Made by a program: the position numbers and the translations under genes. DNA of 64,000 nucleotides. Source: Rhynchopus euleeides. Lineage: Eukaryota; Euglenozoa; Diplonemea; Diplonemida; Diplonemidae. Below are positions 19,090 through 30,112 of this stretch, one piece after another. The DNA lies in NCBI GenBank assembly GCA_963210315.1, contig OY723268.1:124001-188000 (forward strand), read 5' to 3'. The notes beneath the pieces are model-generated. The model searched no databases. It saw only the letters and a program-made list of their open reading frames with translations, and was not told the DNA's origin. The first letter of the stretch is position 1, and the number at the start of each line of letters is the position of its first letter.

Positions 19090-20055
19090 GTGGTGTATGT
19101 GAAGGCAGTACCATCTGCCCCCCCGTCAACAAGAGGACGCCCCCGCAAGACCGAGACGAGCGTGACCCCGGAGGAAGCAACCACCATTCGCCAGGAACTA
19201 CAGCACACCCTGTCCCAAGCCCTCGCACCCACATACTGGGGGGCCCTCCGCCGCACATACGACAGATACTCGCAGTTCCGGGAAGGGTGGATGAAAGCGG
19301 AGAGGCGGACACTGCCACACGACGAAGGGGCGGTGCTGTGGGTCACGAAGCAACGGAAGGACGGGCTATCAGTGCAGTCCGCCCTCCAGTATCTCAACAA
19401 CCTTGCAGCAGCACTCAGACGCTTCGCAGCGTTCCCCCTCGACGGAAGACAAATTGTGGCGGACTACAGGCGGGCGCTGAAGCGGGGAGGAGCACTACGA
19501 CCACAGAAGCAAGCAGAACCAGCAACAGCCCACAACATCCGGGAGGCGCTAGCGAAGGAGCCACGTCCCATCGTGAAACTGCTGCTCGGCATCATGTGGG
19601 GGGGTGCGGCAAGGGCTTCGGACGCACTGCGTTTGGATGTGAAGGACGTCACATCGGAAAAGCGCAGCGAGCCGATATACGTGCGCTGGACCCAGTCGAA
19701 GGCGGACCCTTTCCACATGGGTCACATCACAGGAATCTCCCTGCCGAAGGACCTACACCGTATCCTCCGACACCGCCTCCGCAGGGCGCGCAGTGCAGGA
19801 GAGACGAGACTGTTCCCGGCGGACGTCACCTACCGGACCGTGGTAAAAGCCGTCAAGCGGGCACGGAGGGGGCTCACGGCACACTCTCTGCGGAGGGGGG
19901 CACTCACACAGCTTGCGCGGAAGAACGTTCCACTGGAGGAGGTGCGCCTCCTCTCGAGACACGCGACGGTCGACGGTGTGATGCGTTACGTATCAGCGGC
20001 GGAAAACGCACACGCGCGCGAGACAGCACAGGTGTCGGCGAAGATCGAGTGGTGA
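19090..20055 (+). CDS. Tyrosine recombinase, family 1 copy C
   Basis: About 321 residues, with all Arg/HxxR/His/Tyr landmarks as in copy A and a few substitutions. In phase with its gag. The only enzyme gene left in this copy. Confidence 0.83.
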   Translation: MVYVKAVPSAPPSTRGRPRKTETSVTPEEATTIRQELQHTLSQALAPTYWGALRRTYDRYSQFREGWMKAERRTLPHDEGAVLWVTKQRKDGLSVQSALQYLNNLAAALRRFAAFPLDGRQIVADYRRALKRGGALRPQKQAEPATAHNIREALAKEPRPIVKLLLGIMWGGAARASDALRLDVKDVTSEKRSEPIYVRWTQSKADPFHMGHITGISLPKDLHRILRHRLRRARSAGETRLFPADVTYRTVVKAVKRARRGLTAHSLRRGALTQLARKNVPLEEVRLLSRHATVDGVMRYVSAAENAHARETAQVSAKIEW

Positions 20056-20333
20056 AGAAAAAACGACAGCAAGGGGGGACTACGCGCACACAGCCAAAAC
20101 CCCTGACAGCAACCCACTTCCCGGGGACCACGAGGCTGTTCGCAGCGCGCCGCTACTACGAAGATGCCACATCCGACGAAGCCACGTCCGACCCTCCACC
20201 CAGTGATGAGGAAGCGTGGAGCGAGGTGGATAGCGCAGAGTCGTACGGTCCGGATGACGTGTAGAAGCGTCAACGCAACAAACAAAAGGAAATTCATCAG
20301 AGCGGTTGTAGCTGTGAAGTGATAGGGCGCTTT

Positions 20334-20578
20334 TTTGATTTGACAACTCCGGTTTGGTGTACCTCGATGAGCTTACCTTACCTTGTCGTCGGACACAACA
20401 TATCATCGTTGTCCCAAACCCCGTAACCCACGTGAAGTGGATCATCTGAAGTGCAGAATGAGGTGGAGCAGGTGGAGCACGAAACATAAGTAAACCATAG
20501 CAAGAGAGGCCAGCAGCAGTCCCGAGTCCATCGCGTTCCTCGTAGCATTTCCCGTACCACACAGGTGTGTTATGTGCA
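20334..20578 (-). repeat. A2 terminal module of large element copy 1
   Basis: About 245 bp, matching 25892-26142 as a direct repeat and also 41671-41915 and 46217-46467. On minus it begins at a poly-A boundary with the fold-back ACACACCTGTGTGG and ends in GTCAAATCAAAA. Adjacent on its left is the B end of family-1 copy C. Confidence 0.8.
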
Positions 20579-22649
20579 AAATACTACGAGAAACACTTGG
20601 CCTCTATGCTGTGAGTGTTGCATTGGACGCTTCCACCCAGGACCCTTAGGACCCAAGGACTTAGGGACGCCGCGCGAACGGTCTACTATTGAAGTGATCA
20701 GGCTCCGTCGCCCATCGTATGCATCCCTCCGATGGTAATGTACCGCTTTCTACGTTGTCACGAGCACCTTGTACGGAAAACGATCGAACCTCACTCGCTG
20801 AGGGGATCCGCCTGCCTCGGCCGTGTGCCGCCGTCGTGTGGTCAGCCTCGTGATTCTTGGTGTGCCCTATCGACAACATGCCTGTCTCTCCAGTTGCCGC
20901 ACCCGGCGAGAGAGTTGATGCGTCTCAACCCGGCGAAACTAAGGGGGCAAAGGTTGCACACAGCCCCGCCTGTGCTGCAACCACCCGCTCTTGGCTGACC
21001 CCCGACGTCTGGTGCGTTTCCCACTCCGGGTATTTGAATCCTCACCCTGTACCTCTTCGGGATCCTCCATCCCCTGGGGAACCCTTCCCCTCGAGGCTTC
21101 TTCACGTCTCCGACATATTGGTGTGTGCCCACATGACCCTTCTTCCTGACATCCTCGATGTCGTTTTGCACCCCGGGCGATGCACTGAGACGGCCGTATC
21201 CAGGTAGTCAGTGGCCATGCCCAGCCCCTCAGCGTGACAGTCCTCTGGTGCGCTCCCAGCACCACCACCGCGACGCTCGTGCATATTCAGCCACCATGAC
21301 CCGGCAGCTCTCGCCTGGGGACAGGGCTCAGCGGATCGAGAAATCACAGTCTGAAACTCGCCTCCCAGCTCCTCCGCAGCAGTCTACTGTCCGGCCGTCT
21401 TAAACTCTCGCCCTTCGGGAGCCCGGCCAACACCCGGTGCTTTCCGGCGTGATCTCGATCGCTCTGTGGCTCTCTGTGTCCTCTCCGGTCTTCGCTGGCT
21501 GCGAGCGAGTTGCGGGGTGAAGCCCAACGCGCCTCTTCATGGCGCACTGGAGACGCTGCATGGAGTGCCCAGGGGTAGGTGTGAGAGGTGCCGGCCCTTC
21601 TGGGTGAAAGAGGGCGATCGCGCGCACTGTCGTCTCCTGAACTCCGCTCGAGCGGTGGACAACACGTTCCTGCGGCCCCCTTCCCACTGGGCTGATCCCC
21701 ACTGTACCTGCCCCATCGCCCGCCTCGTAGACAGCGCATCAAACGGAGGCCCTGTGGCCCCACGTGGCGTCGATTCAGTGGTAACGCCCGGACTCAGTGT
21801 GGAGGGCGTATTTCCCGGTGCGTGAGGAAATTCGAGGCCCTGGAGGTGTGGGCATGCCAGAAGGATTCTCGGAGTCGCCTTCTTAATGAGAGAGGTGAGT
21901 CCCCGCGGACCGGAGCTTGTCGCACGCTGCAGTCGCTGTTCGGGCTTGTCGAGTAGGCTGCTGGGTACTCGGGAAGACTGGCCGACTGCCCCCCAACCTT
22001 GTGGAATGATCTCGGCCCGCTGCCATGGCTGCGGTTTCGGTGGACCCCCTCAGCGGCGGCACCGCTGACACAGGCGATGCGGACGCGTCTCTCAGTCGCT
22101 GCTTCTTTTGCTCCCCGAGCAGTGCAGCTTGGGAGAGCGTCTCGGCTGTGTTGGATACCTGATCTCTGTGTATGTCCCACGGCACCTCGCAGGTGTCCAG
22201 TCAGCAGCTCCCCTTCCCTGCATGGAACTGTGAGGTCGTACGTCTCAACACCGGGCCACAGACGCCCGGAACTCCCCCTGACCCCTGTGAATAATGCAGG
22301 CTTGAATGTGTGTCCCCCGGCAGGGAGACTATGCTTCGACGGAGTATGCCCCGCTTGGGGCGTGTGCGGGCATCCGCTTGACGCCGGGGTGCGCGTAGTC
22401 GGCATTCGCGCAGATAAGCTGGGCACGACAGACGTGCCGGCTTCTCGGGGGCGTGTCCGGGGGCGTTGCATTGGTACACGAAAACTGTCGCCCTCGGAAA
22501 GCTCACGTCGCGTCACCGTGCTCGAGCTGGATCTGGCAGGCTGTGTGTGACAGGCCACCCTTCCGCCTTCAGGTGCCGTCGCTCGGGCAAAAAGGGTGTA
22601 TTTCTCAATCAAGAGAGTATGCCCCTCACGATTGTGGCACGATTGTGTC

Positions 22650-23630
22650 TCCCCGGGTCAGGCTCGGTATTCCAGTCGAAAGCGTAAATGCCCCTCGGCA
22701 CTGTGCTGGGCGGGGTTGTGTCTCGGTCAGGAGAGGAGGTGCCCCTCAGGCAAAATCCTGCGTCTCGCGGTCGGGAGTGAGTGCCCCTCGGCAGGAATGT
22801 GTCTCGGCCAGGTGTCCCTCAGGCAGGGAATGTAATGTCTCGGCCCGGTGTCCCTCGGGCATGAATGTGCGTCTTGGCCAGGTGCCCCTCAGGCAGGGTG
22901 CCCCGTAGGCGGAAGTGTATGTCGCGGCCAGATGCCCCTCAGGCAGGGTGCCCCGTAGGCGGAAATGTATGTCTTGACCAGGTGCCCCTCGGGCAGGGTG
23001 CCTCGTAGGCGGAAGTGTATGTCTTGGCCAGGTGCCCCTCGGGCAGGGTGCCTCGTAGGCGGAAGTGTATGTCTTGGCCAGGTGCCCCTCGGGCAGGGTG
23101 TCTCGTAGGCGGAAGTGTCTGTCTTGGCCAGGTGCCCCTCGGGCAGGGTGCCTCGTAGGCGGAAGTGTCTGTCTTGGCCAGGTGCCCCTCGGGCAGGGTG
23201 CCTCGTAGGCGGGAAGTGTATGTCTTGGCCAGGTGCCCCTCGGGCAGGGTGCCTCGTAGGCGGAAGTGTATGTCTTGGCCAGGTGCCCCTCGGGCAGGGT
23301 GCCTCGTAGGCAGAGGTGTCTGTCTTGGCCAGGTGCCCCTCGGGCAGGGTGCCCCGTAGGCGGAAGTGTGTGTCTTGACCAGGTGCCCCTCGGGCAGGGT
23401 GCCTCGTAGGCGGAAATGTATGTCTTGGCCAGGTGCTCCTCAGGCAGGGTGCCCCGCAAGCGTAAGCTGTAGGTATGTCGTGGCCAGGTGCCCCTCAGGC
23501 AGGTAATGTCTCGGCGAGATGCCCCTCGGGCAGGAAAAATGCGTCTCGGCTAGGTGCCCCTCAGGCAGAAGTGGGTGTCTCGGTCCGATGCTCCTCGGCA
23601 AGATCGTGTCTCGGTCAGGAAAGTAGGAGT
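22650..23630. repeat. 50-bp tandem array in large element copy 1
   Basis: Roughly a dozen or more units carrying TCTTGGCCAGGTGCCCCTCG and GTGCCTCGTAGGCGGAA, degenerating at both ends. No spacer diversity, so it is a satellite-like array and not a CRISPR. Matching array in copy 2 at 43986-44965. Confidence 0.85.
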
Positions 23631-24061
23631 TGGATATCACTGACGTCACTTTGCTGCATCAGTATCGACCCATTTATCAGCACCCGACTGTTGCTCTTGG
23701 TCCCGCCTTTGTCAGCGCCTCTGTGACGGAACCTCCAGCTGAAGTATGCGTTTGGAAACCTTGAGCGCGATCAAGCGTGAAGCAGGTTTTCGGCGAGGCG
23801 CGGTGATAGTCTCGATGGCTGATGGGAATGTCCTCAATCCGCTGCGGCCACGGGCGCAGCGCTGTCCCGCTGTCACGTTCATAAGCGGCGGAGGACCACC
23901 TTGAACACCACGGCGTCATCATCCCCATCTTTTTGCGCCCCTCCTTCGTGCTGATCCCCCCGTGCACCTCGCCGTCATTTATTAGAACCAGTGCGTGGGG
24001 GTGTTGTTGTCCTCAACCGCGGCTTCGGCCCTCTTGAGACCTGACACGAGCATGGTGTGAG

Positions 24062-25770
24062 GGTCGTCTTCTCGGTCGGGATTTGGTGCCCCTCGGGCAA
24101 GATTGTGTATCTCTCGGTCGGGAGAGCGGGTGCCCCTCGGGCAAAATTTTTGTCTCGGTCAGGAGAACAGGTGCCCCTCGGGCGAGATGCTGCGTCTCTC
24201 GGTCGGGAGAGTGGGTGCCCCTCGGGCATAGTTTTGTCTCGGTCAGGATAACGGGTGCCCCTCGGGCAAAACTGCGTGTCTCTCGGTCGGGAGAGTGAGT
24301 GCCCCTCGGGCAGAATATTGTCTCGGTCAGGAGAACAGGTGCCCCTCGGGCGAGATGCTGCGTCTCTCGGTCGGGAGAGTGGATGCCCCTCGGGCAGAAT
24401 ATTGTCTCGGTCAGGAGAACAGGTGCCCCTCGGGCAAGACTGCGTGTCTCTCGGTCGGGAGAGTGGGTGCCCCTCGGGCAAAATTTTTGTCTCGGTCAGG
24501 AGAACAGGTGCCCCTCGGGCGAGATGCTGCGTCTCTCGGTCGGGAGAGTGGGTGCCCCTCGGGCATAGTTTTGTCTCGGTCAGGAAACCGGGTGCCCCTC
24601 GGGCAAAACTGCGTGTCTCTCGGTCGGGAGAGTGAGTGCCCCTCGGGCAGAATATTGTCTCGGTCAGGAGAACAGGTGCCCCTCGGGCGAGATGCTGCGT
24701 CTCTCGGTCGGGAGAGTGGATGCCCCTCGGGCAGAATATTGTCTCGGTCAGGAGAACAGGTGCCCCTCGGGCAAGACTGCGTGTCTCTCGGTCGGGAGAG
24801 TGGGTGCCCCTCGGGCAAAATTTTTGTCTCGGTCAGGAGAACAGGTGCCCCTCGGGCGAGATGCTGCGTCTCTCGGTCGGGAGAGTGGGTGCCCCTCGGG
24901 CATAGTTTTGTCTCGGTCAGGAAACCGGGTGCCCCTCGGGCAAAACTGCGTGTCTCTCGGTCGGGAGAGTGAGTGCCCCTCGGGCAGAATATTGTCTCGG
25001 TCAGGAGAACAGGTGCCCCTCGGGCGAGATGCTGCGTCTCTCGGTCGGGAGAGTGGATGCCACTCGGGCAGAATATTGTCTCGGTCAGGAGAACAGGTGC
25101 CCCTCGGGCAAGACTGCGTGTCTCTCGGTCGGGAGAGTGGGTGCCCCTCGGGCAAAATTTTTGTCTCGGTCAGGAGAACAGGTGCCCCTCGGGCGAGATG
25201 CTGCGTCTCTCGGTCGGGAGAGTGGGTGCCCCTCGGGCATAGTTTTGTCTCGGTCAGGAAACCGGGTGCCCCTCGGGCAAAACTGCGTGTCTCTCGGTCG
25301 GGAGAGTGAGTGCCCCTCGGGCAGAATATTGTCTCGGTCAGGAGAACAGGTGCCCCTCGGGCGAGATGCTGCGTCTCTCGGTCGGGAGAGTGGATGCCCC
25401 TCGGGCAGAATATTGTCTCGGTCAGGAGAACAGGTGCCCCTCGGGCAAGACTGCGTGTCTCTCGGTCGGGAGAGTGGGTGCCCCTCGGGCAAAATTATTG
25501 TCTCGGTCAGGAGAACAGGTGCCCCTCGGGCGAGATGCTGCGTCTCTCGGTCGGGAGAGTGGGTGCCCCTCGGGCAGAATATTGTCTCGGTCAGGAGAAC
25601 AGGTGCCCCTCGGGCAAAACTGCGTGTCTCTCGGTCGGGAGAGTGAGTGCCCCTCGGGCAGAATATTGTCTCGGTCAGGAAACCAGGTGCCCCTCGGGCA
25701 AGACTGCGTGTCTCTCGGTCAGGAGAGTGGGTGCCCCTCGGGCAGGGTAGAATGCTGCGTCTCTCGGACG
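24062..25770. repeat. Higher-order tandem array (337-bp super-unit) in large element copy 1
   Basis: Units of about 40-45 bp built on GTGCCCCTCGGGC followed by GTCTCGGTCAGGAGA or CTCTCGGTCGGGAGAGTG are arranged in a 337-bp higher-order repeat. Copy 2 (45398-46095) has three fewer super-units (1,011 bp less), and the rest of the elements is almost identical. Confidence 0.85.
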
Positions 25771-26142
25771 GTCAGATCGTGTGTCCCTCAGTCAGGAGAG
25801 GAGGTCTCGGTCGCTAAAAACGCGCCCCCTCGGGCAGAGTGGTTGTGTCATCGCTGTTGTGTCACACCAATTGCCTCTCGGGCGGTGTGTCTTTTTTGAT
25901 TTGACAACTCCGGTTTGGTGTACCTCGATGAGCTTACCTTACCTTGTCGTCGGACACAACATATCATCGTTGTCCCAAACCCCGTAACCCACGTGAAGTG
26001 GATCATCTGAAGTGCAGAATGAGGTGGAGCAGGTGGAGCACGAAACATAAGTAAACCATAGCAAGAGAGGCCAGCAGCAGTCCCGAGTCCATCGCGTTCC
26101 TCGTAGCATTTCCCGTACCACACAGGTGTGTTATGTGCAAAA

Positions 26143-26258
26143 GTTTGCGTTGACGCTTCCACACACAAAACCTCAACTCCTGTGATGGGGGAGGCTAGTG
26201 GTGTGCGGAGCACGTTTGGCTGTGGTAGAGTGACATTTTCTGCTCACAAGTGTGCGTA
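26143..26258 (-). mobile_element. Family-3 A module with core
   Basis: Read on minus it runs from the fold-back GCACACTTGTGAGC at 26258 to the core at 26159-26146, matching 6750-6639. No B arm remains; the core abuts the end of the large element. Confidence 0.6.
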
Positions 26259-26774
26259 AAAAAACAGCACTCGGGTGACAAAAACCAGCTGCTGCCAGAC
26301 CAGTCAGCCTGCAAAACCCAACCCCAACCCGCACCGTGGCAACCGGAGGAGTGCGGTGCGCAGTAACAAGTAACATGCCTGCCCAGAGTGCTGTGTTCGT
26401 TGTTTGTCCGAACAGTGCCTGTTCAGGAATAACCATATTCTGCCAACAAAAAAGAATGAGGCAGCCATCTGCACCCCAACAGGGCGGGGTTTGAAAGAGC
26501 GACGGAGGGGGCGTGCCTTCGTTCGTTTGGCAATCATCGGGTGTGAGGACACTCACAGTCACGGCACCGCCCTCCCCCTCTGGCCATAAAATGGGACAGC
26601 TTGGGGGGGGTAGGGAGGGTGGGTGCACAACAGCAGTGGGTGAGGAGAGGTGAGGTGATCAGGTTCGCTGGAAAAAGAGTTCCGCCGCGCCCTTCGGTTC
26701 TTAGGACACGCCATTCTTGATACAGCAAGGTGCAGCCTCCAGCTGAAGGCTGGGAGGCATTTTTTGATGATTTT
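26259..26774. other. Unassigned sequence before family-2 element
   Basis: No convincing gene. There is a G run near 26603 and a stem with arms CAGCCTCCAGCTGAAGGCTG near 26731-26750 just before the family-2 A module. ORFs are short and unrecognised. Confidence 0.3.
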
Positions 26775-27169
26775 GGTAAAACACACCCCGTGTGGTAGAG
26801 AAAATACGGCAAGAGTCTCGGTGGGTCGGAAGAGCAGATGGTTCCCGCAACAGCTCCCGGGGAGCGGCGGGTATTTCGCATAGGATGCCGGATGTGTGAA
26901 CACGTTTGTGCGGTTTGCCCTGTGTTGTGTGAACATATGTGTATGTGTGTGTGTATGCTCCACCCAACCCGACACATTTTCTGTACTTCAGACAGGTAAG
27001 GTCACTCGACACGCGGGGGGGGGGGGGGGGGTTTTGTTGTGTGTTTTTTCTGCCAGCCGACATCACTAGCGCCAGCGAGAAAAAAAAAATAAAAAAAAAA
27101 AAAAAAAAATAAAGCGATTTACTAATCGCCAACTCGTGATCAGGCGTTTCCAGGCAGAAAACAGTGCGT

Positions 27170-28034
27170 GCTAGATCACGGTTTGTTACGACAGAGCGAC
27201 CAGAGCAGACTTCGACGCAGGTGCTAGATCACCGCCTTTTACCACAGAGCGACCAGAGCAGACTTCGACGCAGGTGCTAGATCACCGAATTTTTTACGAC
27301 AGAGCGATCAGAGCAGACTCGACGTAGGTGCTAGATCACCGCCTTTTACCACAGAGCGACCAGAGCAGACTTCGACGCAGGTGCTAGATCACCGAATTTT
27401 TTACGACAGAGCGATCAGAGCAGACTCGACGTAGGTGCTAGATCACCGCCTTTTACCACAGAGCGACCAGAGCAGACTTCGACGCAGGTGCTAGATCACC
27501 GCCTTTTACCACAGAGCGACCAGAGCAGATTTCGACGCAGGTGCTAGATCACCGAATTTTTTACGACAGAGCGATCAGAGCAGACTCGACGTAGGTGCTA
27601 GATCACCCCTTTTACCACAGAGCGACCAGAGCAGATTTCGACGCAGGTGCTAGATCACCGAATTTTTTACGACAGAGCGATCAGAGCAGACTCGACGTAG
27701 GTGCTAGATCACCCCTTTTACCACAGAGCGACCAGAGCAGACTTCGACGCAGGTGCTAGATCACCGAATTTTTTACGACAGAGCGATCAGAGCAGACTCG
27801 ACGTAGGTGCTAGATCACCCCTTTTACCACAGAGCGACCAGAGCAGACTTCGACGCAGGTGCTAAATCACCGAGTTTTTTACGACAGAGCGATCAGAGCA
27901 GACTCGACGTAGGTGCTAGATCACCGCTTTTTACCACAGAGCGACCAGAGCAGACTTCGACGCAGGTGCTAGATCACCGAATTTTTCTACGACAGAGCGA
28001 TCAGAGCAGACTCGACGCAGGTGCTAGATCACCC
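27170..28034 (+). repeat. Tandem array upstream of family-2 gag
   Basis: About 15 units of roughly 55-60 bp alternate between two forms: GCTAGATCACCGAATTTTTT with GATCAGAGCAGACTCGACG, and CACCGCCTTTTACCACAGAG with GACCAGAGCAGACTTCGACG. Its end is open in the gag frame. The position matches the family-1 leader arrays, with unrelated units. Confidence 0.85.
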
Positions 28035-29150
28035 ATGTCGGACATGCACCCCCACGACATGGACTGGTTGGGGGTGCCAGTCGTGACGGGGTACGGGGAT
28101 CCGGAAGTGGCAGTGGACACCTGCGTGTTCACGCCACACTGCCAGGCGGAGCACACCTCGCGGGGAAGGGGCCATTGCAGCACTTGCGGGCGGGCGGCCT
28201 GTAAGACCTGCATCCGGGCTTTCCTCCCGAAAAACGTGTCTGGGGATTTTGTGCAGGGTTTGGGGGAACCGACGTGGGTGTGCCCGATGTGCGCGATGGA
28301 GCAACATCGCGACAATCCCCCGGGGGACACTCGGGATCCCGACTCCCTGTCCCTCTCGGAGGACCCCCACGACGCGTCGCTGGGGGCGTCGGACGACGAG
28401 TCGTCGCTGAGGCAGCCGGGTGTCGACACACAGGGGGAACTGCGCGCGACGATCGCCGCTTTGGCAAAACGGGTGGACACGCTAGAGCGCGAGAAGCCCC
28501 CCCTCCTTTTGCGGATCCAGCAACTGGAGTTTGAGACTAAAAATCTCAAAAAGCAGCTGGGGGCCACCCTGGCACCGGAGTTCTCGCCTCACACAGTGGG
28601 GACATGGCGGGACCTGGAGGTGCCCGCGATCCGGGAGAAGATCCGGGACAGATGCAGGAAGGCCTTCAGGGAAGACGCCCTGCCCGTGAACATCGAGGAC
28701 GCGAAGGCGTACGAGTACGACGTCGCACAGTATCTCAGCACACTGACGAACACACTGGACCTCATCACCGACGGCGAACCCCCGAAGGAGGGCATCATCC
28801 GCATGCTGCACTCCAACATCAACCAGCTGACAGGGATTACGCAGCTGGGGCTGTACGGCCCGAAGCACCGGAGGGAGTACGTGGCGAGGGCTGAAATCAT
28901 CGCGCCAAAGGATTTCTCGGAGACGGCCCAGCGGCGCCTGCTGAAAGGAGTGGCTGAAGAGGCAAAGAAGGAGGGGGAGCACCGCGGACGGGACGGGGAC
29001 AGGAGGGACCGTGACTACCGGAACTCACGCCAGCAGAGGTCCGTCCCGGCCCACAGCCGCGACAGGAAGCAGGCAGCACCACCTACGACTCGCGATCGTG
29101 ACTGGGACAGAAAGGCGCCGGGCGGAAAGCCGGGAAAGGACCGGCAGTGA
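28035..29150 (+). CDS. Gag-like protein, family 2
   Basis: 371 residues from the ATG of MSDMHPHDMD, the first ATG after the tandem array. Residues 31-90 hold a cysteine/histidine finger (CVFTPHC, CSTCGRAACKTC, VCPMC) with the same spacing as family 1. An acidic linker follows, then a coiled coil (ATIAALAKRVDTLEREK), a helical region and a long basic Arg/Asp tail. The finger-coiled coil-basic tail order matches family 1 despite little identity, so this is an old gag-like gene. Confidence 0.75.
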   Translation: MSDMHPHDMDWLGVPVVTGYGDPEVAVDTCVFTPHCQAEHTSRGRGHCSTCGRAACKTCIRAFLPKNVSGDFVQGLGEPTWVCPMCAMEQHRDNPPGDTRDPDSLSLSEDPHDASLGASDDESSLRQPGVDTQGELRATIAALAKRVDTLEREKPPLLLRIQQLEFETKNLKKQLGATLAPEFSPHTVGTWRDLEVPAIREKIRDRCRKAFREDALPVNIEDAKAYEYDVAQYLSTLTNTLDLITDGEPPKEGIIRMLHSNINQLTGITQLGLYGPKHRREYVARAEIIAPKDFSETAQRRLLKGVAEEAKKEGEHRGRDGDRRDRDYRNSRQQRSVPAHSRDRKQAAPPTTRDRDWDRKAPGGKPGKDRQ

Positions 29151-29186
29151 CTGGCCTTGAGGCCGGTCCCTCCACCTCCCGCACCG

Positions 29187-30110
29187 ATGCAGCGGGAAGC
29201 AACAGAACCCCCCCTGACAACAACTCAGCGAGAGAAGATTTTAAGATCGGCAAGGCAGACACTGGCGGACTGCCTCTCGGAGTCATATTGGCGCAGCATC
29301 AGGAGCTGTTACAGACGGTACCGAAGGTTCAAGGAAAACTGGGAAAAGGGGCGGGGGCGGATCTCCCACGACATGGCAATCATCCTCTGGACGGCAAAAC
29401 TCCGATGCATCGACTCGAGGGCACGGAGCACAGCGCTGCAGTACACGGTCAACATCGGAGCGGCACTGAAGCGGTACGAGGGGGTGCAGCTCGGGGAGAG
29501 CCAGGAACTCATGGATTACAGAAGGGGACTCAAGAAACAGGGTGCTCTGCGGGCCCAGCAGCAGAAGCCCCCTGCGACGGCACCGGAGGTGGAAGACATC
29601 ATCGAAGCGGAGAGGCGGAGTTTAGTACAGCTGGCCATCTCAATCTGCTGGGCGGGGGCGGCGCGTCTGGCAGACGTGCGGGGTTTGTTGGCGAAGGAGG
29701 TGCGTATCCGGGCGGACGGGGTGGTGGCGGTGCAGTGGTGCAACACAAAGGGGGACCCATGGAAGCTCGGTCGTTTCACGGGTCTGGAGCTGCCACCAAA
29801 ACAGCTCGGACGTCTCCGCCGCCTCCTGTCATCCACAACGAGCCCCCTGCAGTGCCTTTTCGAGGGGGTGTCTTACCACAAGGTGGCGAGGGCGGTGAAA
29901 CGCATCAACCCTGCTCTGACCCCACATTCACTACGTCGGGGAGCGATACATCATTTGGCCCTGCAGGGGACGCCGTTGGACGACATCCAAACACTGAGCA
30001 GACACGCAACAAAGGAGGCCATGTTGAGGTACTGCCCGACAGCGGCGCTGGAGCAGGTGTCACGCACGGCAGCCACGTCCCGAAAAATGCGCGGAACGGG
30101 GACACAGTGA
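29187..30110 (+). CDS. Tyrosine recombinase, family 2
   Basis: About 307 residues from the ATG of MQREATEPPL; the frame is continuous with gag apart from gag's terminator. Catalytic landmarks: Arg in AGAARLADVRGL, HSLRRG box, His in LSRHAT, Tyr in MLRYCPT. Function as for the family-1 enzyme: integration of circular cDNA at short crossover sites. Confidence 0.88.
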   Translation: MQREATEPPLTTTQREKILRSARQTLADCLSESYWRSIRSCYRRYRRFKENWEKGRGRISHDMAIILWTAKLRCIDSRARSTALQYTVNIGAALKRYEGVQLGESQELMDYRRGLKKQGALRAQQQKPPATAPEVEDIIEAERRSLVQLAISICWAGAARLADVRGLLAKEVRIRADGVVAVQWCNTKGDPWKLGRFTGLELPPKQLGRLRRLLSSTTSPLQCLFEGVSYHKVARAVKRINPALTPHSLRRGAIHHLALQGTPLDDIQTLSRHATKEAMLRYCPTAALEQVSRTAATSRKMRGTGTQ

Positions 30111-30112
30111 CC

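Larger units (their letters stand above)
17471..20333 (+). mobile_element. Family-1 YR retroelement, copy C (incomplete, more diverged)
   Basis: It has an A module, a leader array, gag and recombinase genes and a B arm; the RT-RH part is essentially absent, so it is broken with about one major loss. Its gag and recombinase differ from copies A/B/D at a few percent of residues and its leader array has different units, so it is an older or distinct lineage. Its A-module core (17587-17600) is followed by CAACAAACTATC, a mix of the A-type and B-type sequence, as if an exchange took place at the core. Confidence 0.8.
20334..26142 (-). mobile_element. Large non-coding split-repeat element, copy 1
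   Basis: Read on minus it starts with an A module (26142-25892) opening in an ACACACCTGTGTGG fold-back. Tandem arrays follow (25770-24062, then 23630-22650), then about 2 kb of unique interior. Next come a CGTCCCT...AGGGTCCT pre-core block, a variant core (20634-20619, GCGTCCAATGC), a B arm (to 20579) and a second A module (20578-20334). This is the YR-element plan without a recognisable gag, YR or RT gene. Minus ORFs in the interior (longest 272 codons, 22612-21794) have no motif I recognise. It is likely mobilised in trans. Nearly identical to copy 2 apart from array length, so recent. Confidence 0.7.

Noticed and set aside
21794-22612. 272-codon minus ORF in the large element, at the gag position
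   Set aside because: No finger, coiled coil or other motif; low-information composition. Kept only as a remark under the element.
24295-25309. Overlapping 225-codon ORFs in the satellite
   Set aside because: Open only because the super-unit keeps frame; pure repeat translation.
22650-25770. CRISPR-like repeat array
   Set aside because: Units are tandem without unique spacers, there are no cas genes, and the genome is eukaryotic; it is a minisatellite with higher-order structure.
20334-26142. Reading the large element as an ordinary LTR retrotransposon
   Set aside because: The 245-bp repeats lack TG...CA ends and target duplications, and the B arm and core next to A2 fit the split-direct-repeat plan better.
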